Origin: Carallia brachiata
Taxonomy: Eukaryota; Streptophyta; Magnoliopsida; Malpighiales; Rhizophoraceae
Direction of reading: 5' to 3'
Assembly (NCBI GenBank): GCA_021464245.1
Contig: JADCRB010000101.1
Coordinates: forward strand, 1 to 64,000
Length of the DNA: 64,000 bases
A model generated the notes under the pieces. It did no database searches and had not been told where the DNA came from. It worked only from the letters and a program-made list of their open reading frames with translations. This document shows, piece by piece, positions 37,796-50,919 of this stretch. A program made the translations under genes and the position numbers. How positions within the stretch are numbered: position 1 is the first letter of the stretch; the number at the start of each line of letters is the position of its first letter.

Positions 37796-39645
37796 TTATG
37801 GGACCTGTGGCCCTTCTTCACCAAGCACCTCATCTGGCAAGCTCCTCACAAACTTTTCAAAGGCAGATTTGAGTTTTCCGGGCAACAATTTCGCCACTTT
37901 CTCGATCTCCTCCGCATAGTCATAGCTGATCTTCGGACCCCATTCCCTGGAATAGTTGAGCCAAGCTGGCTCAACAATCGTCCCCAAGTACTGAGCCGAA
38001 ACCAGTGAATATTTTGCTCCTGTGTCCATGAGAATGTTGCTTTTCGCGGTGTCATTTCTGATTCCTATCCTTCCATTCCCTTGCAAAACAAGGCCGGCCT
38101 TCGCGTACATGGCGTGGCCATTCAATGATGCGTACGTTACAGGCTTGTTGCCGTTCTGGAACTCAAGTTCTGGTGCATCTACCCAAACACCTTTGCTATG
38201 TTCAGAGAAGTAGACACTCCTTAGCTCTCCATTAAAATTGCTGACCCTTAATGTTAAATGCTCCCAATCACCGACGTGCTCTCCGATCTTGCCTAATTTG
38301 ATGTTGATGAACTCAACTTTGGCTTTGGCAGGGCCATTGAAAGGGTAAAATACCCATATAGCTATGTCTGTGAAGGTTGCCCCCAGCATTGGTTTTACAT
38401 GTAAGTAGACCTGAGAGTCTTGGAGATCACCCTTTTTAACTCTTTCTTTCGCAGCTTCGTCTGTGGGAAGGTCTAGCCAGTAGGCGCCATCGTTGGAGCC
38501 ACCTTGGGGAAGGTTCGACCCCTCAGCTTCAATTCGGACAGGATTTGATTCTTCTCCCTTCTTATACAGTAATGCCCCATTTGCAAAATACCAGTTTACT
38601 GAAGATGGAAGGTAGTTCTCATCAGGATGGAAATAAATCCAGGGAGCATAAGCCTGGAAAAAGACAAAAAAGTGGAAAATTATCAATCAGACCGTTGAAA
38701 ATCCAATATGACAGACAAAATAAATGATTAAAGATTTGAATTTCAATGTCAGGTATTGATTAATTTGGTCTACCTGAAACAGAGCTTGGATTTGGAGTAC
38801 ATTAGGCATACAGGAGAAGTTGGATCCTGTATTCTTCAAGCAGGTTGAAGAAACAGAGGCAAGGGTCTGCCCTGGAGCTTGAGCCAGAAATGTTCCTACG
38901 GGGACACCCATGGCCTGGATTCCCCTGTTGGTAGGCCTTAAACTGAAGACATTGAATCCATTCGGATCGCTCTCCGTGGCTGGCCCCCATATCCAGGAAT
39001 CTGCCTCGCATTGATCTGTGAGGTCTGCCCTGACACAGCGGATTTTCTCCAGGGAAGGCTTCTGAGGCGAGTTGGTCACTACAAAGCCTACAGCTTTGTA
39101 ACCATCAGGAGCTGTTGGTGACCAGATGTAACCAATACCATCCTGCTTGATTTTCAATGTCTCACTACTCCAAACAAGAGTGTAATCTATTGGCTTCTCC
39201 AGGGCCCCTCCTGTGCTGTCTTTCCCAACTAGAACCCACCCATGAAGCTTCTCATTGTTGGGTTGACTGTAGCAGCCTAGCATAAAGAAATCTGATGGAA
39301 TATTTGATGGTTCAAAGAAAGAAGCACCACGATTATCTGGTCCACCTTCCTGAGTAGCCCAAATTTTACCGAAAGATACAATCTGGCTCACTTGCAGTCC
39401 ACCAAGATCAATAATTCCAGTCCCAAACCCTTCACCTGTCAAATGATTTCACAACCCCAGAAAAATACTTGCTCAAAACACTGTCAAAATTGATAGACAT
39501 TACAAAGATTGATATACAAACCTGGTGGCCAAGATGGCATTGGAGAGGGAAGCCTGAAGGGTGTCTCAATGGGCAAAGCATTTCTTTTTTTCTTGGAGAC
39601 ATCAATTTGACTGTCAGATTGATTTACAGGCAGACAGTTCCCCAT
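37796..39645 (-). CDS. DUF946 protein, Vps62-related
   Basis: Three exons on the minus strand: 39522-39645, 38774-39435 and 37796-38653, in frame, giving 547 aa. The first residues are MGNCLPVNQSD, a strong N-myristoylation context (Gly2) with a Cys4 suited to palmitoylation, so membrane attachment is likely. The rest is the plant DUF946/Vps62 domain: GFGTGIIDLGGLQVSQIVSF, MLGCYSQPNNEKLHGWVLVG, SPTAPDGYKAVGFVVT, YAPWIYFHPDENYLPSSVNW, IGEHVGDWEHLTLRVSNFNG and GHAMYAKAG. Yeast Vps62 is linked to cytoplasm-to-vacuole traffic. The molecular role of the plant family is not established. The MGNC exon is separate from the domain exons. The upstream region contains duplicated repeats. Confidence 0.9.
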
Positions 39646-39803
39646 TATTGGTTTTTTCAATTGTTTCAGCTTGTATTGAAAGCTGCGAAAAAGAGATAAC
39701 AAAAGGCCCTGGAAGAAGAGAATATTCGTTGCAGGGATTTTAAATGGGATTGGTTAAAAAAGACAAAAAGGAGCTAATTGGATCGATGATGTTCCGTGGA
39801 AGC

Positions 39804-40384
39804 AAGCCAATTGGCTTCTTTCTTATCATGTGCAACATAAAGCTTTGTAAGCTTGCCCAACTTCTCTTTCACACCAAGCTGCTGCTATTTATCGGCTTGA
39901 GGAAAAACGTTTTTTTCAATCCCTTGTCCCTCGACCACACTCCAACAATTGAAAAACTTAGACAGTCTTAGATAAGAGGATATGAGATTTATAAAAATGA
40001 GAGAATTACTTTATTATGTATTGTGGATAAGAGGGTATGAGATTTACGAAAATGAGAGAATTACTTTATTATGTATTGTATAATGTACTGTATTAAAAAA
40101 AATCATGAAAGCAAACAAGAATTTGTTGTGCATGCTTCATGCTTGAATCAATTAACTTGGACCACATGCACCAAAAAACAAAAAAAAAAAAAACATGATT
40201 TTATTGATGAACACTTTTGTAAGCCAATTGGCTTCTTTCTTATCATGTGCCACATAAGCTTTGTAACCTTGCCCAACTTCTCTCTCACACGAAGCTGCTG
40301 CTGTTTATTTGCCCGAGAAAAACGTTTTTTTTTTTGGTAATCTCTAATATTGTTAAGGCAAAATGAAAGCAACCAATTGGCTTC
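39804..40384. repeat. Duplicated blocks upstream of the DUF946 gene
   Basis: A block of about 110 bases at 39804-39915 recurs at 40221-40335. It starts AAGCCAATTGGCTTCTTTC, then has TTGCCCAACTTCTC, AAGCTGCTGCT and AAAAACGTTTTTT. A third start (CCAATTGGCTTCTT) is at 40373. Each full block begins with AAGCCAATTGGCTT, a perfect 14-base palindrome built on CCAAT/ATTGG (39804-39817 and 40221-40234). Between them, a 55-bp unit starting GATAAGAGG is tandemly duplicated (39971-40025 and 40026-40080). Confidence 0.9.
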
Positions 40385-42853
40385 TTATAATCATGAAAGC
40401 AATCCCTCGAGAGGCACCCAATAATTAAAATAATTAAGAATTTATAAGGTTTCCGATTTTAAGAAAAAGATCACAGATATGCATTTGATAGTTGTAATAG
40501 TATAATGTAAGTCTGTGTATATTACGTGTCAAATTGACTGCATTTATGTAATAAAATTTTTGTTTTATTCATCAAATCATTGGTAATTTACAATTGGTGA
40601 TTGTAACCGATAAAAAATTATAAATTTAATAGTTGATAACTATACAATGTGAAAAACAGTTGGAGCTGGTCAACTCTTTCACCAACCAAACTCAACTAAA
40701 CATGCACCAATTAGTCCAATTTTTTTGGGGTACACATTAATTACTCGTTTGAAATGTGTTATAGACGAGTAGCATATTTGTTTAATTGTCAATTATTTGC
40801 TTCATTAGTCTTCTTTGCTTGTTGGATACTGTTACACCAATGAGTTTTAATTTAATGGTACTATGTAGCCTCCACAACTAAAAAATCTCTAATTAGAGTT
40901 CGAACCAGAGCCAATTACAAAAATATATATATGTCATCAATTATGCCCCATCCCCTCAGAGTGGCCTACCAAGATTTGATTGAATTATTTATCTTATCGG
41001 TCAAAGTAGATTGGTTCTAATACTAATCTCTAACACTTTTAATCATATAACTGAAAATTGATAAATTATAATTACTATCACATCTAATTGGGAGACCTCT
41101 TTTTGGTACTTGTCTTCAAATTTTAATGACTTTATTTTTATTTTTTTTTGACCTTTTTAACGAACTCTGTAGAAAAACTGCTAAAGAAGACAATAATGTG
41201 AGAACACGTCCAACAAAGAGGCGCAATGCCAGTGGTTGACTTGAGTTGTAATAATACTACTACTCATCTGCCACGTCAACTGATCAAAGGCAACAATTTC
41301 TCCCACGTGCTCCATGTTATGACATTATCCAAATAGTTGCCAAAAAAAAAAAAGTAATATGCCATTGGAATTTTGGCATAATCGCCATAACTATGGTTTA
41401 ATTTTCTTGTATTAGTATTTATTGAATTCTGCGAGAAAAAAAAAAAAAGAGTAGGAAATCAAATGTGTTGCCATGTGATCTATTTTGAAGGAGCAGAGTT
41501 TGAATATATTTTTTTTTATTGCGTGCCAAGTAATTTTGGCTGAATAATCACATTAGCTGGGGATTATTTTAAGGTCCACACAAATTGCCTCGAGATTTTG
41601 TATATTTAAAAAATAATTAATTGTTAACTTTTTAAAACTACACTAATAAAAAGAATTACAACAAATGAAGTAATAAGATATGTTTCACTTTTTTATTATT
41701 CTTTTTATCTACATAATTACAAAAAATTAATAATTAATTATTTTTCTAATACTTATCGAGACGCAGAAAATTTGCATGGCTTTAAAATTTTTCCGCATTT
41801 ACTGAGATCAAACATTTCTTTTTTTGAACGATTTTAAAGATGCACCTCTCACGCGGAGAATCGACACATTTTGGTGCTGACCTCTGATTCGAACATAGAA
41901 TCTGTACATATGGTAATGCTATTGATTGTTGGTTTAAATGTACATTAATTCTTTTTTTTTTTTAACAAAAATAAATACGGAAAAATGGTAACTCACAAAC
42001 TTATCAGAGATAATTATGTGAGATTGTTTTTGTTAATAAGTCCGACAATCTATATTAAATACCTAAAAAAGTATACCTCGAGAATTCAATAAGAGTCATT
42101 GGTCCATTCAAAATCTAGTAGGAATCACCTACGTTTAAATGCTCTTTAATGGATCACAATTTGCAAATTCGATCATCTATATGTTTATACCCAACCAATT
42201 AAAAATAAGTAAAAAAATAAAAAAAACCAAAAAATTGGGGAAGGGGGGGTGCTTGGTGGTCTATGATGGCCCGTGAGCAATGCAATATTTTCGAAAGGAA
42301 AATAATTATTAACTGTTAATTAAGTAATTTTTGTTACTTTTGAATTAATGAGTGAATTTATTATTATTATTATTATAATTTTTATATTACGTCGTATAAT
42401 TTCGTCTGATATATCGTACATTATTGTAAAAAATTATACATTTTATATTATCTATTATATATTTTATCTGACAGTCAGTTAATACCACTGCCATCCAGCG
42501 GTGTATTATTCCAAATTGAAGGACAGAAATATTAACCGTTGAGAAAGCCTTGCCGTCCTTGCCGTGATTTCCAAGCGGACGCAATTTTAAGGAACGAAGG
42601 AGAAGAAGAACTCGGCAGCAGGCGCCTTGAATCCCAAAGGCAAGGAATCCTCAATAATAATCAACCAATCCCTTCCATACAAAAGATTAAAGGCCATAAA
42701 AGTTGACTTGATCCGCACAACCGAGTTAACTTGCTCTAAACTTGACTCAATCTAAGTCATATCGATTGAAAAACCCACCCACCCATAATATGAATCACTT
42801 GAAACTGAAATTAACTCAAACTGAATAACTCAAAATTAACTCAAGAGTCCAGC

Positions 42854-43213
42854 TGATGTAGTTACTGATAAGAAAAGAAGAAATTTTGAAAGTTTCGGTT
42901 CACGTAAAATTTGTTAGTTATTTATCTAATTGTTTATTCTAATTCATGTCATGTTTCAATTATTTAATTAGATCGTGTTTAGATCGTATTTATCTGTCAG
43001 CGATTATTTCAATTCTATTTAGGTTTTGTTTTAAACTCTATAAATAGAGTCTTAACGTTTGTAAATTTTTTAAATTTGTTTATACAATTGATATAAAATA
43101 TTGATTCATAATATTTTTCAAGAGGATTCTTGTAATTTTGAGTGGATTTACGAGTGTTCTTATATTGAGTGAATTTTTTATTCAACGTTGTTTCTCGTTA
43201 CGCATCCTACATT
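42854..43213 (+). mobile_element. Possible solo LTR
   Basis: Segment of about 360 bases starting TGATGTAGTTACTG and ending CATCCTACA, so with TG..CA-type ends. It has an internal TATA box and context (ACTCTATAAATAGAGTC) followed by an AATATTG-rich stretch, as in a retrotransposon LTR U3-R-U5. No primer-binding site, coding sequence or clear target duplication is visible. Confidence 0.35.
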
Positions 43214-44284
43214 AGTTGAGGATAAGGAAAAAGATTCTTATTATTTAAGAATTTATTAATATCTTATATTTATAATTATATTTACATTTTATATTTACTA
43301 AATTAGATCTTTATTATTTAAAATATTATTCAAATTATTTTCTTAATTAGAATTATTTTTTTATTAGAATTTATTCATAATGAATTAGTTTGATTTACCT
43401 TTATAAATAGAAACTAATATTAATTTTATTAAAGTCTATTTAACTCAAATTTGAATGATTTAAAATAAGGTAAATCTAAAATTCAATAAACTGGATTTTT
43501 TTTTTGAAATTAATAAACTGAAAATTTGAAATACCTAAAATCCGTGGGACCCAATGACCCAGAATTTGAAATATCTACAATCCGAATAATATGCGACTTA
43601 AAATAATTTGATTCAAATTTGACCATAGGCATTCTTGAATCCTTTACACGTGTCAGGAAGAGTGCAGCCACACTACATAAACAAATATGCTATTGCAATT
43701 TTCCCAAACAAAAAAAAAAATACTGTTATTGTTCTGAAAAAAAATATCAAAAATTTTTTTGTGATACGATTTATTAGATTTATTATACAATTATTTTAAT
43801 TATAAGTACAATAAAAAAATTATTATTATTTCTTTATATAATAAATCTAACTAGTTATAAACAATTTTTAACTATTTACATTTTGAAAAATATTCCGGAC
43901 ACTTTTCTTTTAGCCATACAATTTTTTCACAAAAAAAAAGGTTTAATTGTTGTCGTGGGAAACAAATAAAAAGAAGATTATGTTCCTGTTTTGGTTGGAT
44001 TATCGTTGTACATATATACAGGTCAATAACACATAATTTGTAACCAGGAAAGAAGTCTCTTTGCATAATATAGTACCATTTGGATAAGATAGTTTTCTTT
44101 TCTTTTTTTTTTTTTGAAAAAAAGATAAATAATTAAAAATTTTGTCTATAATCTATTCAGAATAATATAATTATGATATTATTTTAAATTTTACGTGAAT
44201 TAAAAATAACATATAAAATACAAAATAATACAAATATGATATTATTTCAGTTAAATTCTGACATATCTTTTTTTTTTTTTACCT

Positions 44285-44465
44285 GAAACCGTCCAGCGTT
44301 CAGTTCAATGGGTTGACTAATCTGGACCGACCCGGGTAGGACCTCAAAGAGTGGCAAAAATTTCTCAATAAGTATTTAACGCGACTGCATTCCAAAAAAT
44401 TTGAACTCGAGACTTCTGATTAAATAGTGACGGACCCCTGTCATCTATACCAACTCTTACTAGTT
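44285..44465 (+). mobile_element. SINE-like dispersed repeat, copy 1
   Basis: GC-richer block containing CAGTTCAATGGGTTGACTAA, CCCGGGTAGGACCTCA and AGTGGCAAAAATTTCT, then AATAAGTATTTAACGCGACT. It is closely matched in inverted orientation at 61480-61620. The tail (TTTGAACTCGAGACTTCTG) resembles a degenerate B-box. Preceded by a poly(T) run. Confidence 0.6.
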
Positions 44466-45894
44466 CTGACATATCCTCTAATTATATAACAACATTACTT
44501 GTTTTTAATGCTTAGATACTCTCGAGCCGGCCCAATTCTAAGTTGAAGGAAAGGCAGCTCAGATGATGCACCCAAACAAACGTCCCCTAAATTCCGCCGC
44601 AACAATGGTCTTGTCACTTGTGCTAACAGTGATTAGGAAAACCAAGATACTACAAGTTAATTTGCAGGAATCACGCCAACTTTACCCAAAACAAATTCAG
44701 AAATAATTATCATTATGAGACAATCAAGCCTTGGCCAGTAAGGTTAGAAGGCACCAATTTTCCTGACCAGCACGATCCCTATTCCTTTGATCCAGATGGT
44801 ATTTTGGTAGATCGAAGAAAACTACTCAATACTCTTCCAATAATAAGCGGCAAATGGTACCCGGTGTATTTGAGTTGAATTGTTTCAAGTTTCGGATTAT
44901 TCAAATCTTAAATTTATCGAATCTTAAGTATATTGAATTTTGAGCATGTCGAATCTTAGTTTTATTGATTACATTGAATTTAGATTAAAAAAATTTCTTT
45001 CAAGGAGATTTTTATTTTGGCAACTAACATTTCAGATTCTACCCCATGGTAATTTTGTATGATATTTTTTGATATATATATATATATACACACGTTTTTA
45101 TGATTAAAGGTCTCGAATTTTTTTAAGCGCCCTTTCGGCTGTTACAATCAACAACTGCCTTGCAGTTAGTCTTATAAAGTTACACGTTTTCAAGTCTTGT
45201 TTGGCTAATATGATCTCTACTTCTTCTTCTCAATAGGAATCAAAGAGAGGAGCATAACTCAATGTTGATGGTTGAATTAAAATTACCTGTGACGCTTCTA
45301 CATCTGAGTACCAGGCTGAATCAAATTATTTAGGTTCCTTTTTATCATATGTCAAGTCACCCATCAGCCAATTCTTTTCAAAGACAGTTAATTAGATTCC
45401 AGTACTTGGATCAAGTTGCAAAGTGCAGCAATCTTTAAGCAAATCTAAAGCAATTAGTCCTAATACCACTATTAGCTAATCTAAATTGAAATATCGGAAC
45501 AACTCTAAGTTCAATATTATTAATGAATCAAAAGATTACATTAACTGAAAAAATCAACTTAACAGTGTAAATATCGAATCACATCAAATCATACAGATAA
45601 CAAAAATAATCAAAAAATTAATTGATGTCAGTTATATAAATCTTTCTCTCTCTTATAACTTATCATCAATTAAGTTTGACGTAAGATATAAGTAAATACG
45701 TCAAACGGATTGAGTCATTTCATATTTGAATTCATGTATATAATCCTTAAAAGGCCATTTGATAAATTAATTACGAGTGTGTTAATATATTGCATCGACA
45801 AAGGAGAAGAGAGATCAAAACATTTACCATAACTTTCTTCATGATGCATTAATCTATGATACGAAAATCACATACGTAATAATCATACTAATGA

Positions 45895-46443
45895 TCAAGC
45901 TTCATGTAGGCGAGTCCAAATCTGAATATACTTCTCCTCTGAGATCTGTCTTTCAAGAAGCCAGCTTTCTTTCATTTTCTCTATAAACACTTGTGCTCTT
46001 GCATCCACTCCATCCAATCCCACTACCCCAACAACCGAACTTTTGCCTTCCTCCTCTTTCTCCACACCATTGTGGCCATCTCCGGTATCATGATTCTTCT
46101 TTTGGTCATCGTCCCCATCATGATCATCATCTGGGTCAGTGTGGATCTCGCCGGTGACCGTGTCGGTTGGTACGCCACTCTCAATGGGCAGAATATCTGC
46201 ATGGACAATGTCCATACACCTAGAGGTCCTTTCTAGACAATAACTTTGACCCATTTGTGCTTGGTGGCCATGGAACGTGTGGAGATGGCTACAATGTATA
46301 TAATGATGATGATGGTGGTGGTGGTGGTAGTGACCAGACCTTCCAAAACAGTTTAATTTCTTTTGAAGGGAGCACATTAGGCCATTCCATGCCTTCTTCT
46401 TGACGATTGAGTACTTCTTCTTTTCAGGACTAAAGCAAAACAT
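45895..46443 (-). CDS. DUF761 domain protein, His-rich and acidic
   Basis: Single-exon ORF of 182 aa starting MFCFSPEKKKYSIVKKKAWN. The C-terminal VDARAQVFIEKMKESWLLER-QIS (residues 146-168) is the conserved DUF761 (PF05553) motif of plant cotton-fibre-expressed-type proteins. The middle is low-complexity: a His cluster with eight consecutive His after HY (about residues 40-47), more His to about 60, then an acidic Asp/His region (DPDDDHDGDDD, about 103-113). The His run and Cys residues could bind metal, but this is inference. No signal peptide or membrane helix. Family function is unknown, with some members linked to growth or stress responses. An intronless structure is usual for the family. 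Confidence 0.88.
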   Translation of the reverse strand: MFCFSPEKKKYSIVKKKAWNGLMCSLQKKLNCFGRSGHYHHHHHHHHYIHCSHLHTFHGHQAQMGQSYCLERTSRCMDIVHADILPIESGVPTDTVTGEIHTDPDDDHDGDDDQKKNHDTGDGHNGVEKEEEGKSSVVGVVGLDGVDARAQVFIEKMKESWLLERQISEEKYIQIWTRLHEA

Positions 46444-48859
46444 GATTGAATTTTTTTCTCTAAAAAATGAAGGAGAGTTATATATACATAGCTAGAATTT
46501 TACAATTCACCTCCCATTATGGTATGAATCTTCTGTCCAAAACCTTGCCTAAAGTACTGACTTAAATTAAGTTTTTAGGAGATCTAAATTAAGTTTTAAG
46601 GAGATCTTTATGAATTGTGATGCTTTATATTAGCCCATATATATATATGCTTAAAGAAAATTATGTAGGATGTGATCTCAGTGTCAAAAATTATTAAATG
46701 AAACATACTATTATTGCTTTGGAATCGCAAAGATTCTTTTAAAACTCTTTTGATTTTACTTCAATTTGCAAAATTTTTACATTGTTTACTAGTGTTAATT
46801 AATGATACTTTGAGATTGGACACTGATGCTTCAATGTAAGGTGGCTACAACTTATAGAAAGTGAATATCTAAAAATATGAAGCATGCCTTTTCTTCCATT
46901 TTTGCTCATTTTGAATGGATGTCATTATCATCATTCTACACTAATCGTTATGGCTTGATGATATTAGTGCAGATATGGCAATTGAATTTATGGTTTGAAT
47001 ACAAATTATCTCACTATTTAAGGAAATAAATTATATTATATTGCCATGGTTCATTTCCTTATGCAGCGCTTTTGTTTTTAAAAAATAAATGCATGAAAGT
47101 AAATGAGTAAACTAATTTAATAGACATCTATAATAACACAATTTCATACCGTAGAATATGAAGAGTTTTTAAACTGATTTAAACATAATCGAAATCTATT
47201 AAAAAAATCAAAATACGTAGGTGAATTATGAATGTATTATCCTCCAAAAAAATGCGTTCTGTAAAACACATCTAACAAAAATACACATGCCCAAATCCCG
47301 GATCCGAACCGATAAAAAGAACCCAATCGAAACGCTCCTTTCCTGCTTAAAAAGCTATTGTTTGATAGACAACCTAAGTTACCATATTTTTATTTAATGC
47401 AGAAGCTTTGGTCTAATACTAGCTAGTCTCACTTAAAAAAATTTTGAGGTTTGGGTAGAGGATGGAATTTAATCCCGTAACTTATCCAAACCATTGGTCG
47501 CTTGAGCTAGTCCAGATAATTCTGTCTTGGACGAATCCAATCGGACCCAATTTCCCCACCTTTCCACTGAGCCCACAAGACCCAAACCTGTCCAACAATC
47601 AATACCCTGGCCACCAGGTCCTGGTGGATAAGACATCCGTAGAATACCCGAATCAGCACCAACGATGAGTTAACTCAGTTGGTGCTTAGCATGGTCTGAA
47701 GTTTTTTTTTTTTTTTTTCGCAATGTCCATTTTGACATAATCATATAAAAAATTATAGTTAAAGTATTTTCAGTTTCAGAGTGATTGTCTACTCGACTAT
47801 CATTTTAATTGACCAAAAAAAACAAAAAGAATTCCTGAATAAGCCTAATTGAACGAGTCTTACTACATATTCATGTTCTTGAGAGCACAACTGGTTGGAC
47901 TCCAAGGCATTTCCCGATGTAATTTTTGAATTTTTTCTTTTTTTTGAGAAAAAAAAAACTACTTACGGAGTTTGGGGGATGTGTTGAAAAACGTTGTCTT
48001 TTGAGTCCAGGATTTTTGCCGTTACTCGACGGACTAACAGTTTTAATAGTTTCTTTCTTACAAATGAAATTGAATTTAAGATTATATTTTGTTCTTTCCA
48101 AGGAGAAAAAAAAAAAAAAAAGCAAAACAAAACAAAACAAAAGGCCTAGTTGGTGACAACCAAGGAAAGAGCTGAAAATCTGTGTTCATGACTTCATGCT
48201 TTGTTTCAAACTACGAGAACTTTTGTTTGTTAACTAACATAAGTTAACCGATTATAGATAAATTTTACCTGTAATGTTAGGAGTTTAAAATTTAGTGAGA
48301 ATATAAATTAGAAAGAATTTTATCCTTTTAATATGATCTTACAAAAAATTATTGTCAAAACATTCTTAACTTTGAAGTGATTTTTCACTCAGCTACTATT
48401 AAAACAAAGAACTTTTGTTTGTTATAATTTTTCTTTGTTTTCTTTTTTTAATTACAATTCATAATCCTTTAATCTTAACATACTCTAGGACGTTAAGTTA
48501 TGCCTCAGTGGTATGTTTGTACAAAAAATTTAGACCATTAAAATACTATCAAAGTATGGGGCCAAAAAAAAGTTTACTAAAGAAAAATATAGCCATGTAA
48601 ACAATTACTCATAATTTATGATTGGAAATATTCTTGTGAATGTAGATAAGAACTCAAAACATTCTTTCTACCATTTCATTCAAGATGTCAAGGTGGGAAT
48701 TATGCAACGACTTATATGTGACATATTTGACATGAAAAAAAAAATGTTAGCCCACGTTTATTCCGATAGGTCTCTTGCCAAACTTAATACCTAATACAAT
48801 TGAACGACGAAAAAATTTTTTATAGCTTATCCCGATAAAATTTGAGATTTAAAATATCG

Positions 48860-48894
<35 letters not shown>

Positions 48895-49298
48895 GGTGTT
48901 TAAATTACACCATCGGAAACTCAAACAAGAACTCAAACAAACTCATATAGCCAATCCTAATTAAATTTGAGTGCAACAGTATGGAACTACTTACTTGGAA
49001 GTGAAAATAAATATGATAATTCATCAATCGCGACTAGTATGCACATTGTAAATTACAAGAAAGCTGGAGAATCTGCACCACTCTGCCAGTGACAACGTGA
49101 AAATGGGCACACAAAAGGAAGAAAGAAATTGGGAAGAGGAAGAACAACAAAGAGAACATAAAATAAAATAAAAGAATGGTACAAAGCCACCTCCAAAATG
49201 CAATCTCTATCCCTCTCTCAATGGACTCTTTGTTCAAGCATGTTAATGAGCAGCAAAAATAATCCTTAATAAGGAAAAGCCATGTTTTTTCTTTCTTC
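46444..49298. other. Intergenic region
   Basis: AT-rich with no recognised gene. Includes a GC-richer low-complexity stretch 47460-47700 ending in a tRNA-like word (TTAACTCAGTTGGTGCTTAG) followed by poly(T), a (GTT)n microsatellite at 48859-48895, poly(A) tracts near 48108, and the 3' UTR of GRL copy A from about 49000. Confidence 0.5.
48859..48895. repeat. (GTT)n microsatellite
   Basis: About twelve consecutive GTT units in intergenic DNA. Confidence 0.95.
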
Positions 49299-50919
49299 TC
49301 AATTAATACCAACAGTCTTTCCGAGCAACCATAGAACAAGAGCCATTTCAACACCGAAAATGGAGTGCAGCGTAGTTCGATCCAACGTGAAGCCATACAC
49401 TGTAATCCCAGCTCGATTGTTCTCAAAGTATGTCACTGTCATTTGAAAAATTTACAGATTATCAACCAAGCATTATAAGCCAATTTACTCAACACAAATC
49501 TTTGCGGTCTTTAAAAGTGAAGTTTTATGGAGCCTGGCTTCAGGAAATAATGAATACTGTGATCTGACCATATATAAGTTAAATTTTTCATCAAAGAACC
49601 TGTGATTATCCCATTAAACTTCTTTGGACTTTATTATTTTGAACATTCCAATTTTAAGGTTCTTTAGACATGATTATTTCAATGTATGCATCTGCTAGTT
49701 GCAATGTTGCATTACTTGGTGTCTTACCTAGAGCCTGTCTCTTTTGGAACGACATGGTACTATAAGCATATGCCGGAATAAACTTAGTGTTATCTATATC
49801 ATCTTCTTCATCGCCTGCTTCATCACTAGCTGAGTCCCCATCGGTGCCCACTGCCGGGAATGCTAGGTTGCCGGATACCCTTGGGGTCTCACCATCAGTT
49901 GCATCAAAACTTTCTAGTGTGGCACAAATATGCCACTTAGCAGCTAGGTTTGTGACAGCCTGTGCCTTGTGAGTGATCTTCGTCGCGCTGCGTAGTATTA
50001 TAAGGACTCCAGTGAGAAGTGTGATTGAGCATAGCTGCAAACAACAGGCACACATCATTTCTGTCAATTAACTTTCCACTAGAATTAGAGATTTGACTGA
50101 TGAAATTCAGCAATGTTTGAGTGAAAAATTGAATACCGCGAGTTCTCCAGCTCTGAAGATATCAACAACTGCACTAGGCTTTGTTGTGATCAACAACGAT
50201 GCAAACTGGCTGCCTGTGACCAGAATCAGTGTCCATAATACAAAACCTCGATATCTATGACTGATAATCCTCAAATGCCTCCTGATTCTAAGGTGCTCTG
50301 CTAAAATAGACTCTACATCAGAGTCTACTTGGAAAACTTGAGCAAAATCCTTCAGCCGTAGGATTTGGAGGTGGCAGATCACCCGGAAGAGAATGCACAC
50401 TAGGAATATAATAGTAGTGCGGTAAAGCCAAGAGCAAAGCTCCATTATGCAGGCGACCGTGTCACTTAAGACAACATTGCCTAAAATGGAATTTGTGAGG
50501 CACCAGATGCATACCACCATATCTTGTATGCACATTCCAATACGAAGCACGGGCCAACGAAGGCCGACAGAATTTTCAATGAACTCTGTAGAAAAGACCA
50601 AGAAAGTCATGTCTACCACATTCACTTTGTATACAACCAGCAATAACCGCACAACCTGGAACACAGATGATATGTATCAAATAAGGAAAGAAAAGAATTC
50701 ATGAATCTTACCACCAGTCAATGCAGTAGAGTGGCTGGACTCTTAGTTCTAATAATCAAGATTCAAATTGGGACATTATGGATCTTAGGCCTCACTATAA
50801 CGAAGAGCACGATCATGCTAAGCATTACAGAAACACAATTGGTCTGCTATGCTTGAACTAGTCTCTAGTTCTTTTCCTAGTTATCTCTGCAAGATAGGTT
50901 TTTATTTAATAGTTTCTTA

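Larger units (their letters stand above)
40390..45894. other. AT-rich intergenic region with transposon remnants
   Basis: No gene recognised. Contains a possible solo LTR (about 42854-43213), a dispersed SINE-like repeat (44285-44465), a TA tract near 45070 and several poly(A) runs. The short GC-richer stretch 42470-42650 shows no recognisable protein. The right end is the 3' flank of the DUF761 gene. Confidence 0.5.

Noticed and set aside
45991..46236. 81-codon hydrophobic plus-strand ORF
   Set aside because: Complement of the Asp/His-rich part of the DUF761 gene. Hydrophobicity arises from reading GAT/CAT repeats on the opposite strand.
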